Shown here piece after piece: positions 1 through 8,921 of a stretch of 64,000 nt of DNA. Where the stretch lies: the NCBI GenBank assembly GCA_965216645.1, contig CBDCGJ010000026.1, positions 62,001 through 126,000 on the forward strand. Reading direction: 5' to 3'. The position numbers were made by a program, and so were the translations under genes. This stretch comes from CBDCGJ01 sp965216645. GTDB taxonomy: Bacteria; Pseudomonadota; Alphaproteobacteria; GCA-2731375. Position 1 is the stretch's first letter. Every line of letters begins with the position of its first letter. The notes under the pieces are model-generated. The model ran no database searches and was not told the DNA's origin. It saw nothing but the letters and a program-made list of their open reading frames with translations.

Positions 1-18
1 TCATATCAACTCACCACC

Positions 19-33
19 CTACCTAGTAGGTAG
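19..33. promoter_or_regulatory. Near-perfect palindrome at left edge, possible repressor operator
   Basis: CTACCTAGTAGGTAG is palindromic apart from its centre, a form typical of TetR-family operators. On the minus strand a TTGACT element lies just upstream of it, and a possible ATG of a leftward gene sits at positions 4-2. The gene it would control is outside the window. The palindrome is seen directly; the operator role is inferred. Confidence 0.35.
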
Positions 34-135
34 GCACACAGTCAATAAAATTCAATGTGGAAAAAAAGTACCATACAATCAAAAATTGCTTAATACCATC
101 CCCTAATGCTCTGAAAGGCGATTCTTCATTTCGAT

Positions 136-1677
136 CTAAACGATCAGACTTTTTCGGTCCTCCCAATACTTCTCTTTCAATATACGTTTAAATAACTTCC
201 CGTTATCGTGTCTGGGTAATTTAGTGACGAAATCGATCGATTTTGGACACTTGAATTTTGATAGATTTGCCCTGCAGTATCGAAGCAATGCTTCACCCAT
301 TTCCATTTCGTCAAATAGTACACTTACCGGCTGCACAACAGCTTTGACTTCTTCACCGAATTCTTCGCTGGGAACACCAATGACCGCGGCATCGAGCACA
401 TCCGGATGACTGACGAGAAGATTTTCGACCTCTTGAGGATATATATTTACACCGCCAGAAATAATCATGTGCGCTTTTCGGTCGGTTAGGAATAAATATC
501 CGTCGTCGTCGAGATAACCGATATCACCCAGCGTGCTCCACCCCTTTGCATTACGTGAGGCGGCCGTCTTTTCGGGATCGTTGTGATACTCGAAACTATC
601 CGAGTCAGAGAAATAGATTACACCTTCTTCGCCCGGCCCTAGTTCCTTGCCGTCAGCATCCTCAATATGCAAAACGCCTCTTATCGCCGTTCCTACAGAA
701 CCGGGCTTCTGCAACCATTGTTCTGACGTTATTGAGGTAAATCCGTTTCCTTCGGTGCCAGCGTAGTATTCGTATATGATCGGGCCCCACCAATCTATCA
801 TTGATTGTTTTACGGGTATCGGGCAAGGCGCGGCCGCATGAATAGCCACTCGCATTGAACTGAGGTCAAATTGGTTACGCAGCTCGGTCGGCAGTTTAAG
901 GAGACGCACGAACATTGACGGCACCCATTGGCTATGGCTACAGCGATATTTTTCGATGTATTTCAACGCCAGCTCGGCATCAAAGCGGCTCATGATCACA
1001 TTGGTGGCGCCAATGCGGAGCATCGCCATATTGAATCTCAACGGTGCGGCGTGATAGAGCGGCGCCGGAGATAGATATACGGAATCAGAATTGCCGCGAT
1101 AGAGATCGGTTATCAGCGTCAAGCCATCCGGTGTATGTCCGTAAGGCTCCGCACTCAACACCGTTCGAATTCCCTTTGGCCGACCGGTAGTACCGGAGGA
1201 GTAGAGCATATCCGATCCTTCAACGGGATCGTCGATCATGTCGGCCGGCATTTCCGCGATGAGTTCTTGGAGAGGAAGGTAATCCGCCATGTCTCCATCG
1301 ACAGTGAAGCGATGTTCCACACCTTCCATCATGACCCGCAACTCGGCCGCCACAGATGACATGGCCGAAGACGTGATAAAGCCGCGGGCTTGGCAATCGC
1401 CAACGATATAGTCCACTTCCGAAGCGGTCAGATAACTTGAGATACATGTGTAGTACAAACCCGCGCGGTGCGCGGCCCAGCATATTTTCAGATACCACTC
1501 ATTGTTTTCCGAAAACAAAGCGATCCCATCGCCTGGCCGATATCCAAGATTTCGAAATAGGTGGGCGATCCGATTTGCGTCAGCTTCCAACTCGCCATAA
1601 GTGACGGCGCGATCATAGTCCGCCATGATGTATGCGATTTTGTTGGGATTTTTTTCGGCGTGCAGGCCGGGTACCAT
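136..1677 (-). CDS. AMP-dependent acyl-CoA synthetase/ligase
   Basis: Activates a carboxylic acid with ATP and joins it to CoA (ANL superfamily). Numbered from an upstream TTG at 1737, the P-loop motif YSSGTTGRPKG is at residues 179-189, YEYYAGTEG at 322-330, the hinge region LGDIGYLDDDGY...DRKAHMIISGG at 403-429 and the catalytic lysine in DNGK at 514. I prefer the ATG at 1677: GAGGAA stands six bases upstream and the 513-residue product fits the family. The TTG form would add 20 residues. It is divergent from a MaoC-type hydratase 146 bases away, which suggests a shared fatty or aromatic acid pathway. The substrate is unknown. Confidence 0.9.
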   Translation of the reverse strand: MVPGLHAEKNPNKIAYIMADYDRAVTYGELEADANRIAHLFRNLGYRPGDGIALFSENNEWYLKICWAAHRAGLYYTCISSYLTASEVDYIVGDCQARGFITSSAMSSVAAELRVMMEGVEHRFTVDGDMADYLPLQELIAEMPADMIDDPVEGSDMLYSSGTTGRPKGIRTVLSAEPYGHTPDGLTLITDLYRGNSDSVYLSPAPLYHAAPLRFNMAMLRIGATNVIMSRFDAELALKYIEKYRCSHSQWVPSMFVRLLKLPTELRNQFDLSSMRVAIHAAAPCPIPVKQSMIDWWGPIIYEYYAGTEGNGFTSITSEQWLQKPGSVGTAIRGVLHIEDADGKELGPGEEGVIYFSDSDSFEYHNDPEKTAASRNAKGWSTLGDIGYLDDDGYLFLTDRKAHMIISGGVNIYPQEVENLLVSHPDVLDAAVIGVPSEEFGEEVKAVVQPVSVLFDEMEMGEALLRYCRANLSKFKCPKSIDFVTKLPRHDNGKLFKRILKEKYWEDRKSLIV

Positions 1678-1823
1678 GTCGTGTTCCTCGCGGATTGTTC
1701 TCTGCAGCCATGATATGGGATTTTTTCCGAATGCCAATTGCTTCCATCATCGAAGCACTATTCGGATAGAAGACAGGCCTAAAGATGGCTAGCTATATAG
1801 GTTGGTAGGCGAGGAGATACGTT

Positions 1824-2282
1824 GTGAAAGAGAAATGGTTTGACGATTTTGTAGTGGGGGAGGTATTTCGATCCCCGAGCTATACTGTCACAGAATCTGA
1901 ATTGGTCGATTTTGCTTTCAAGTTCGACCCACAGTATTTCCATATTTCCAAACCTGACGCCGAAGCGTCCCCCTTCGGCGGCTTAATCGCGAGCGGTTGG
2001 CATATCTGCGCGCTGGCATTTCGGTTGTTTATGGATAACCGCCCCTATCGTGACGCAAGTTTGGGCGCACCGGGTGTCGACAAACTGCAATGGCTGGCGC
2101 CCGTTCGCCCAGGTGACACGCTTCGGGTCATTGTAACCGTATCGCAAACGCGACGTTCGACATCAAAACCCGACCGAGGAATCGTGAATTTGGATTGGAG
2201 CATGCTCAATCAAAACGACGTTCAAGTTATGAGCATGACCGGTCCTGTATTTCTTCTCCGCAAACCCGGTGACGTCCGTTAA
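1824..2282 (+). CDS. MaoC-family (hotdog) dehydratase
   Basis: A 152-residue single-hotdog protein of the MaoC/R-hydratase type, expected to hydrate enoyl-CoA substrates. The FDPQYFH segment followed by GGLIASGWH matches the family pattern of a hydratase helix followed by the substrate-binding loop. The start is GTG at 1824, supported by GAGGAG at 1811-1816. It is divergent from the acyl-CoA ligase, and its last four bases overlap the end of the convergent methyltransferase-like gene. The exact substrate cannot be told. Confidence 0.85.
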   Translation: MKEKWFDDFVVGEVFRSPSYTVTESELVDFAFKFDPQYFHISKPDAEASPFGGLIASGWHICALAFRLFMDNRPYRDASLGAPGVDKLQWLAPVRPGDTLRVIVTVSQTRRSTSKPDRGIVNLDWSMLNQNDVQVMSMTGPVFLLRKPGDVR

Positions 2283-2998
2283 TCCGGTGCGAAGAATGTC
2301 ATGAGGAAATTGTTGCTCGGCATTGCCACGCGTTCATGGACGGATAAACCGGCCTCCATCGCCAGCCGAGCAACATCGTCAACGTCCCGTACCCCCCAAT
2401 CGGGGTCCCTGAATCGCAGCGAACGATCGAATTCCTGATTACTGGCCGCGGTATGAACACCGGAAATACTGAAAGGGCCGTAAAGAATAATCTTGCCACC
2501 GCTATCGAGTAGTTCGGCACCACCTGAAAAAAGATTCTCACAAATCGTCCACGCGGCAATATGAATGACGTTTATGCACAATATCGTTTGCACGGAATTG
2601 GATAACCCAGTGACCCAGTCAGGCGATGACAAGTCGAGCTGAAGCGGCGATAGAATATTGTGTGAATCAGCTTCTTTTCGATATGCCTGAATGCTTTCCA
2701 ACGCTAACGGATCTCTATCGCTCGGCTGCCAGGTCAGGTTGGGAAAAGCCCGCGCAAATGCGATGGCATGCTGCCCGGTTCCACTTCCGATTTCAAGTAC
2801 AGTACCGGCCAACGGCAAGTGATTTGCCAGTTCCGCTTGGATCGCGCTCGCGTTGCGACGTGCTGCGGGTGCTTCCTTTTTGGCGGAATGCGAATCCGGA
2901 TTGTCAAACAATGCGTTGAACGAACTATCCTTTCTCCACCAACGCGCATGCTCACGATCAGTCCGATTGTTGTTATCGTTGCTGTCAGACACGGACAT
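2279..2998 (-). CDS. DUF938 family, SAM-dependent methyltransferase-like protein
   Basis: A 239-residue Rossmann methyltransferase-like protein. The glycine-rich SAM loop reads VLEIGSGTGQH, with an acidic segment QPSDRDP after it and PLQLDLSS further on, as in class I methyltransferases. The order and length match DUF938. I chose ATG 2998 because AAGGGGAG lies directly upstream; a GTG at 3025 would add nine residues. The biological substrate of DUF938 proteins is not known to me. The gene is convergent with the MaoC gene. Confidence 0.8.
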   Translation of the reverse strand: MSVSDSNDNNNRTDREHARWWRKDSSFNALFDNPDSHSAKKEAPAARRNASAIQAELANHLPLAGTVLEIGSGTGQHAIAFARAFPNLTWQPSDRDPLALESIQAYRKEADSHNILSPLQLDLSSPDWVTGLSNSVQTILCINVIHIAAWTICENLFSGGAELLDSGGKIILYGPFSISGVHTAASNQEFDRSLRFRDPDWGVRDVDDVARLAMEAGLSVHERVAMPSNNFLMTFFAPD

Positions 2999-3399
2999 CG
3001 CTCCCCTTCGACCACTATTTGGCACCGCAATACCGCCTGAACTTTATAGCCGTTCCGTCCAGGGTCAACCGAAGAGGTCGCAAGGCTGCGGTAAAAAAAT
3101 GACCGCAACATTCCGTCGCGGCCAAAATTTTTGGGGTGAGGGCTGCGGATGGGGGCCACAGCCCTCGGGCGCATGCAGGGGATTGCAGCGCCAGGGAACA
3201 ATAGTGCGATAATCATAGGACGATGGCGTGTTCGGGCTTTGATCTGGATCAAAGCAATATAAAGATATCCAAACCTTTCGTATGGGCACGGACAAGGCGG
3301 CGAACGATCGGCAATCTCCCATTTATGCATATGGAAAATCGGTCGAATTAATTTAAACTAGGCCCCACATTAAGATCTCATTCGGTCGACATCCGATAC
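2999..3399. other. Divergent intergenic region with an anaerobic-type box
   Basis: About 400 bases without a convincing gene, between divergent DUF938 and DUF2336 genes. The short open frames here have no recognisable features and I do not accept them. The region contains the palindrome described at 3239-3252 and an AT-rich stretch at about 3320-3385 that could hold the DUF2336 promoter. No transfer RNA or strong terminator was seen. Confidence 0.6.
3239..3252. promoter_or_regulatory. FNR/FixK-type binding box
   Basis: TTGATCTGGATCAA matches the FNR/FixK consensus TTGAT-N4-ATCAA exactly, and one further base extends the symmetry on each side. It lies about 150 bases upstream of the DUF2336 start and about 240 bases from the DUF938 start, so it could serve either gene. 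Low-oxygen control is inferred from the motif alone. Confidence 0.65.
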
Positions 3400-4521
3400 A
3401 TGATTTCCAAAAAACAAATGCGCACCGTTCTCGAACGCGTGGGATATCCTGTCCCTAAAGACGTCGATGATCTATATCATTCTGTCGCCGACTTACTGGA
3501 CGATGACGTATCGCAGTTGAGTTCGGGCGAGCGAGAAATGCTCGTGAACATGCTTTGGCAGTTGACGAATGAAGTTGAACTCGCGGTTCGAATTCGTCTC
3601 GCGGACCGCTTGTCGGAATCGGAAAACAGCCATCGAGAACTGTTGTTCGTTCTCGCCAACGACGACATTCGGGTTGCCTACAATGTCCTGACCAAGAGCC
3701 CGATGCTCAACGATGATGCACTCATACGCGTTATTCGAAATAGAACGAAAAGCCACCGCCTAGCGGTTACGATGCGAAAGGGTCTCAGTTCCGAAGTGTG
3801 CGACGCGCTTGCCGCCTGCAAAGAGACCGACGTTATAGTGGCGTTGTTAAACAACCAAAGCGCTCAGATTTCAGAATCCGTTTTGGAATTTCTTGTCGAG
3901 GATTCTAAGCGCGTCGATATGTATCAGTTGCCCTTGGTACGCCGACAAGATCTCCCGACCGCTCTCGCTGAAAGGATGTGTGAATGGGTTGCCGGCGAAT
4001 TGCTCCGACAGCTAGTGGAAAATCACGATTTGGACAGGTGCTATCTGGACGGCGAATTGAGCGGCGCAACAAATAAAGTTGATTTAGATAGTGAACGAGC
4101 CGGAAGCGACCTGGTTCTTCAACTTGCCAAAGCCGGCGCACTGGACGCCGAGTTCTTGGCTCGGTCGCTTCGCCAGGGACATATCAGTCTTTTTGAAATG
4201 GCGTTGTCGCATCTGGCGGGCACGGACACCGAAATTTGCCGCAACTTAATTTACGATTTCGACGACATGGGCTTGTCAGCCATTTGCAAGGCTGCGGATA
4301 TCGACCTGGAAAACTATACGGCAATCCGTAAGTCAGTTCTGAGCATCGAAGGTAAAAAACCAAGTAAGAATGCCGAGGACGGTGATAGGGCGGTCGCCAT
4401 GTATGAAACTGTCAACCGCGAACAGGCCAAAAGGCTCATTGACGAAGCGGGCAAATTGTCAAAACCCGAGTTTAAGGCGGCATATTCACGGTTGATCGAA
4501 ACCAATAACAAAAAGAATTGA
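3400..4521 (+). CDS. DUF2336 domain-containing protein
   Basis: A 373-residue soluble, helical protein with no signal peptide. Repeated segments such as EVELAVRIRLADRL and LANDDIRVAYNVL look like HEAT-type helical repeats and match the pattern of alphaproteobacterial DUF2336 proteins, whose role is not established. The final third repeats the character with EQAKRLIDEAGKLS. The gene stands alone between the anaerobic-type box and moaA. If that box acts here, the protein would be made under low oxygen, which fits its position before a cofactor gene for anaerobic enzymes. Confidence 0.75.
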   Translation: MISKKQMRTVLERVGYPVPKDVDDLYHSVADLLDDDVSQLSSGEREMLVNMLWQLTNEVELAVRIRLADRLSESENSHRELLFVLANDDIRVAYNVLTKSPMLNDDALIRVIRNRTKSHRLAVTMRKGLSSEVCDALAACKETDVIVALLNNQSAQISESVLEFLVEDSKRVDMYQLPLVRRQDLPTALAERMCEWVAGELLRQLVENHDLDRCYLDGELSGATNKVDLDSERAGSDLVLQLAKAGALDAEFLARSLRQGHISLFEMALSHLAGTDTEICRNLIYDFDDMGLSAICKAADIDLENYTAIRKSVLSIEGKKPSKNAEDGDRAVAMYETVNREQAKRLIDEAGKLSKPEFKAAYSRLIETNNKKN

Positions 4522-4602
4522 TCTAGTAACCGAGCAAGTTATTGTTATGTCTGCTACAACGTCTTTGACGTTCGAGGTTTCGATCATCGAAAAGGTGCCT
4601 GC

Positions 4603-5601
4603 ATGTCGGATTTAGTCGATCCGTTTGGTCGAGCGATTACATATCTACGCGTTTCGGTGACGGATCGCTGCGATTTTCGCTGCGTGTATTGCATGTCCGA
4701 AAACATGACTTTTTTGCCCAAAGCGGATGTTTTGAGCTTGGAAGAGCTTAACAGACTTTGTGAAGCTTTCATCGCTAAAGGCGTGAGAAAAATACGGCTA
4801 ACCGGCGGCGAGCCGCTTGTTCGTCGCGATATCATGTGGCTGGTCGAAAAACTCGGGCGTTACAAAAAAGCCGGCAAGTTGGACGAAGTCACAATCACAA
4901 CCAATGGCAGTCAGCTCAGTCGATTTGCCGAGGGTCTGCGTGAAGCCGGCGTGGAGCGGCTGAATATATCGATAGACACCCTGGATCGAGATAAGTTTCA
5001 CGCGATTACGCGGTGGGGAAACTACGACAAAGTTATGGACGGGATCGCCGCCGCGAAAGCCGCGGGATTGCGGATAAAGATCAATGCGGTCGCTTTGCGC
5101 GATCTCAACGATGATGAGTTCGACCGGATGGTCGCATGGTGCGGCGAACAAGGGTTCGATCTCACTTTCATTGAAACCATGCCGCTCGGTGATATCGGCG
5201 GCGATCGCACCGACCAATATCTACCATTGGCCAAGGTGCGGCGGCGGTTGGCGAAAAACTGGACGTTGGTTGACACGCCTTTCCGCAGCGGCGGACCTGC
5301 CCGGTACGTGGACGTCGTCGAAACGGGCCAACGGTTGGGATTCATTACCCCCCTCACCCACAATTTCTGTGAGTCCTGCAACCGTGTACGACTGACTTGC
5401 ACAGGCCGTCTCTATATGTGCCTTGGTCAAGACGATCAGGCCGATCTTCGCACGGTGCTGCGGCAAACGGAATCACCGGAAGTTCTCGCGAAAGCTATCG
5501 ACGAGGCGATTTCACGCAAGCCCAAGGGGCATGATTTCGTTATAGACCGTAGCGAAGACAAACCAGCTCTCCACCGCCATATGAGCATGACCGGCGGTTG
5601 A
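4603..5601 (+). CDS. moaA: GTP 3',8-cyclase MoaA
   Basis: Radical SAM enzyme that rearranges GTP in the first step of molybdenum cofactor synthesis. The N-terminal cluster motif CxxxCxxC is at C23, C27 and C30. The second, GTP-binding cluster has cysteines at 256, 259 and 273 with the family spacing. The protein ends in the conserved Gly-Gly. All expected elements are present and the length (332) is normal. It should supply cofactor for the NapA-family enzyme encoded 37 kb away and for other molybdoenzymes. It is convergent with the next gene. Confidence 0.97.
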   Translation: MSDLVDPFGRAITYLRVSVTDRCDFRCVYCMSENMTFLPKADVLSLEELNRLCEAFIAKGVRKIRLTGGEPLVRRDIMWLVEKLGRYKKAGKLDEVTITTNGSQLSRFAEGLREAGVERLNISIDTLDRDKFHAITRWGNYDKVMDGIAAAKAAGLRIKINAVALRDLNDDEFDRMVAWCGEQGFDLTFIETMPLGDIGGDRTDQYLPLAKVRRRLAKNWTLVDTPFRSGGPARYVDVVETGQRLGFITPLTHNFCESCNRVRLTCTGRLYMCLGQDDQADLRTVLRQTESPEVLAKAIDEAISRKPKGHDFVIDRSEDKPALHRHMSMTGG

Positions 5602-5621
5602 ATTCCCGATTTCTTATCGGA

Positions 5622-6122
5622 TTATTTCAATTTGATTTGATGGGCGTAGGTTGCCCCATCGGAAATCGTGATCTGTTTGAATCCGACCATATGGGCCAGA
5701 TCGAAAAAAGTAAAAATGTCCTCTACGGCCAGATGGCGAAACAATTCCGAGCTCCGCGCGACGGCGGTGAGTTGGGCTAACACTGCGCGCGCGCGAAACA
5801 ATGTCGACAAGCTCTGACCATCCAAACCGACGATGATTAATTTTTCCGCCTCGCTCCCTTTGGCGAAGATAGCGAACCGCGGCGGATAGGGTCGGTCACG
5901 TTGACTTAGGGTCTGAGCAACGATGAAGCCGACCCGCGTTTGCTTGGACGCCTCGTCCATCAGTTTCGAACGGGCCTTATATTCCTCTCGACTATTGACG
6001 ACAGGATAGTAGTAGGTCTCATGCCGATCTGCGGCTTCCGCCTTGTGCTCCAACACAAACAGCGTCAGAAGAGACATTGCGAAAAAGATCCTGTACCAAC
6101 CGCGCATAAGCATCTCCGGCAT
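5622..6122 (-). CDS. Exported protein of unknown function next to moaA
   Basis: A 166-residue protein with an N-terminal signal peptide (hydrophobic stretch about residues 12-24, likely cleavage after KAEAA). The mature part has YYYPVVNSREEY, RPYPPRFAIFAKG and EKLIIVGLDG. Similar small exported proteins beside moaA in related genomes carry a molybdopterin-guanine dinucleotide label, but I see no MobA nucleotide-binding motif, so that label looks unreliable. Translation could also begin at the inner ATG 6107. Convergent with moaA, 20 bases apart. Confidence 0.65.
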   Translation of the reverse strand: MPEMLMRGWYRIFFAMSLLTLFVLEHKAEAADRHETYYYPVVNSREEYKARSKLMDEASKQTRVGFIVAQTLSQRDRPYPPRFAIFAKGSEAEKLIIVGLDGQSLSTLFRARAVLAQLTAVARSSELFRHLAVEDIFTFFDLAHMVGFKQITISDGATYAHQIKLK

Positions 6123-6251
6123 CAGATTGTTTACCGCGTCAGTTTCAACATATTCCTGTGGCTAGCGAAAGCAAATTTCTCGACGCTATACGGCGCTATC
6201 CTCGCCATGTAAGGTATCAGTCGAATAGACGTTCACGATCGCCGAAATCCA

Positions 6252-7016
6252 ATGACGAAACAGATTGCCTTTGTCGCCGCGGAAATCCCCGAGGCCCAGG
6301 AAGCACTGGAGCGGCTACAAAACCTGTATCCGCATAGCGATCCACAGGATGCTGAGATCATTGTCGTGCTGGGCGGCGACGGCTTTATGCTGCGAAACCT
6401 ACATGACTTGATCGGCATGGATAAGGCGGCCTATGGAATGAACCGGGGAACGGTTGGGTTTCTCCTCAATGAGTATGCCGAGGAGAATCTCGTTGATCGC
6501 CTGAATGCCGCCGAAATATCCATATTGCACCCGCTGAGAATGCGTGCTGTCGACGGTGATGGCCAGACCTTCGAAGCGCTCGCAATCAACGAAGTGTCAG
6601 TATATCGGGAAACACGACAAGCGGCGCATGTTCAAATCAGTGTCGACGGAAAGGTGCGCGTACCCGAACTTGTCTGCGACGGCATAATGTTGGCCACGCC
6701 GGCCGGCAGCACGGCGTACAACCTGTCGGCTCATGGGCCGATACTGCCCCTCGACGCCAACGTGCTCGCCTTAACCCCAATCAGCGCCTTTCGACCAAGA
6801 CGCTGGCGCGGCGCCTTGCTGCCGCGCAATGCCAAGGTCATGTTCGAAGCGCTCGATACGGAAAAAAGACCGGTTAGCGCGGTTGCCGACAATGTCGAAT
6901 ACCGTAACGTCAAGCGTATCGAGATCGAGGAGGAGCGCGGGGTTTCTATTCCTGTTCTTTTCGACCCGGAACATAACTTGGAAGAACGTATTCTAAACGA
7001 GCAGTTTGTGCCCTAA
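6252..7016 (+). CDS. nadK: NAD kinase
   Basis: Phosphorylates NAD to NADP. The diagnostic GGDG is at residues 41-44, followed by the NE pair in INEVSVYR and the DGIMLATPAGSTAYNLSAHGP region that binds the nucleotide. At 254 residues it is the short form common in Alphaproteobacteria. It is followed after 15 bases by the alcohol dehydrogenase-like gene and could be co-transcribed with it. Confidence 0.95.
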   Translation: MTKQIAFVAAEIPEAQEALERLQNLYPHSDPQDAEIIVVLGGDGFMLRNLHDLIGMDKAAYGMNRGTVGFLLNEYAEENLVDRLNAAEISILHPLRMRAVDGDGQTFEALAINEVSVYRETRQAAHVQISVDGKVRVPELVCDGIMLATPAGSTAYNLSAHGPILPLDANVLALTPISAFRPRRWRGALLPRNAKVMFEALDTEKRPVSAVADNVEYRNVKRIEIEEERGVSIPVLFDPEHNLEERILNEQFVP

Positions 7017-7031
7017 CCCCAGATATTCAAC

Positions 7032-8120
7032 ATGGCAGTCTCGCGATTTACCCATACGCCATTACCGATAAAGATTTGTTTCGGACCCGGTCGGTTCGGC
7101 GAACTTTCTCAAATTGCCGATAGTCTGGGGGTAACTCGCGCCCTGATACTATCGACCGGATCATCGCGGGCCAGAAAGCTGGCCGATCGAGCCGGCGAGA
7201 TTCTTGGCGTTAGAACGATCGGCTATTTTCAGAACTGCGTCGAACATGTCCCCCTCGAAACGGCAAATCAGGCACGGCAGTGTGCCAAGGATTACGGCGC
7301 CGACGGCGTCATCTGCGTCGGCGGCGGCAGTACGGTCGGGCATGGCAAAGCGATCGCTCTGGAGTTCGACGTCAAGCTTATCCATGTCATAACGACCTAT
7401 TCGGGTTCCGAGGTCACTATTGCCCAGGGTTTCGTAGACGGCGGCCGGAAGCGTCACGTCCACGACAAACGGATGCGGGCCGATTGCGTCATTTATGACC
7501 CCGAGCTGACCATTTCCCTACCGCCTGAAATTTCCGGACCGAGTGGAATGAACGCCCTGGCGCATTGCGTCGAAGCCTTGTATGGCCCGCACGCCAACCC
7601 TCTAAGCACGCTACAAGCCCAAGCCGGCATACGGGCATTGGCAACGTCTTTGCCTAAAATTGTCGAAGACCCGGACGATATGTCCGCGCGCGGCGACGCG
7701 CTTTTCGGTGCTTATATGGCTGGGCTTTCGCTGTCCGCCGGGATGTCGCTGCATCATCAAGTCGCACATGTGTTGGGCGGCAGTTTCGGCATTCGCCATT
7801 CTATTGCGCACACCCTCGCCCTGCCGCACACAATCGCCTACAACAAACCCGCTATTTCTCAAGCCAATAGCCAATTGATCGAGGCGCTTGACGCATCCGA
7901 CGGGCCGTCCGGGCTTTTTGACCTGGCAACCGGTCTTGGCATCGACATGAGATTGAACGCCCATGGCTTCGATCCGAACGACGCCGAGAAAGTGGTCGAC
8001 GTCATCTTGGAAGAGCCACGTCCAAACCCTCGTCCTCTAGAGCGTGCGCCACTTATGCGCATGATGCTTGATATCGTCGCAGGTCAGCGACCGGAGTCTC
8101 ATGGAGGTCAATTGCCATGA
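7032..8120 (+). CDS. Iron-containing alcohol dehydrogenase, maleylacetate reductase type
   Basis: A 362-residue dehydroquinate synthase-like/iron-type dehydrogenase. VGGGSTVGHGKAIALEF is the nucleotide loop, TTYSGSE follows, and metal-ligand histidines lie in MNALAHCVEALY and SIAHTLALPHTIAYN. These, with GGRKRHVHDKRM, best match maleylacetate reductase, which reduces maleylacetate to 3-oxoadipate in aromatic ring breakdown. Its stop overlaps the start of the following dehydratase by four bases (ATGA), so the two are translationally coupled. The exact substrate is inferred. Confidence 0.82.
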   Translation: MAVSRFTHTPLPIKICFGPGRFGELSQIADSLGVTRALILSTGSSRARKLADRAGEILGVRTIGYFQNCVEHVPLETANQARQCAKDYGADGVICVGGGSTVGHGKAIALEFDVKLIHVITTYSGSEVTIAQGFVDGGRKRHVHDKRMRADCVIYDPELTISLPPEISGPSGMNALAHCVEALYGPHANPLSTLQAQAGIRALATSLPKIVEDPDDMSARGDALFGAYMAGLSLSAGMSLHHQVAHVLGGSFGIRHSIAHTLALPHTIAYNKPAISQANSQLIEALDASDGPSGLFDLATGLGIDMRLNAHGFDPNDAEKVVDVILEEPRPNPRPLERAPLMRMMLDIVAGQRPESHGGQLP

Positions 8121-8921
8121 CATTAGACAAGTTGCCAATTCGCGTCGGCGATCATTATCCGGACTGGCCGGCCCAAGTGGACGCGGCCGCGCAACAAGAA
8201 AGCCTATTCTGTTGCGGCATAGATCCCAGCCTTTACGCAGGCTTCGCCGACATTACGGCGTTCGCAACACAAACCATCTTGGCAAGTAAATCGCTCGGTC
8301 ATTCGATCAATGGCATGGTCCATGTTCGCCAGGAATTTTCTTTGCACCGGCCTATCGAGTTGGGCGCGGCTATCACCGGTTCCGGTATCGTAGAATCGAT
8401 TGAAGAGACGGACCGTGGTCAACTCATTACCACGACCTTCGAATTCCGCACGCCCGACGACGAGGTGCCGCTTAGGACAAAGAAAGCATCCCTTCGCGTG
8501 GACCCGTCGCGCCGACCGAACCGAACAAAATCTAACACACCCTGTTACGGCGCAGCTGGAGCATCCCACCGATGTCTGGCAGCTAGAGCCGGAAAAGGTC
8601 GCGCGGTACAGCCAAGAGGGCGAAAATCTCATTCACTCCGATCCGGAGGTCGCTCGTAAGTTCGGCTTCAGAGCGCCGATCGCCGGCGGCTTAATGGCGG
8701 TCCGGCGTCTAATGGGCGTGATTGCTCGCCACGGCCTTGTTGAGCGTATGGAATTAGCCGTCCAATTCAAACGACCAATGTTTTGGGACGAAAAACTGCG
8801 TTTGTTTGCCAAACAAAGCTTCCATCAACGGAACAATCAGGTCGTCATCGTTCGACCGGACAACCGGCCAGCCGTGGAAGCGGACATCAACGATCTAAGC
8901 CTCAGGCGTTTGCGCGGATAG
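8117..8921 (+). pseudogene. MaoC-like/HTD2-type dehydratase, frameshifted
   Basis: The first part reads well from ATG 8117 through KKASLRVDPSRRP. The conserved second part, LEHPTDVWQLEPEKVARYS to FGFRAPIAGG and VQFKRPMFWDEKLRLFAK, is in the frame one base later, so the shift falls at roughly 8505-8540. Joined, the product would have about 268 residues, normal for fungal HTD2/mesaconyl-CoA hydratase-like two-hotdog proteins. It overlaps the dehydrogenase by four bases and runs 27 bases into the end of convergent selB. Either a real inactivation or a base error. Confidence 0.75.

Noticed and set aside
2626..3330. Several short frames in the DUF938-DUF2336 gap
   Set aside because: Mutually overlapping, with no ribosome site, domain or signal peptide, and they partly cover the DUF938 gene.
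5602..5635. Terminator between moaA and the convergent gene (CCGAT...ATCGG stem)
   Set aside because: Only a five-base stem, with a weak T run; not convincing enough to annotate.
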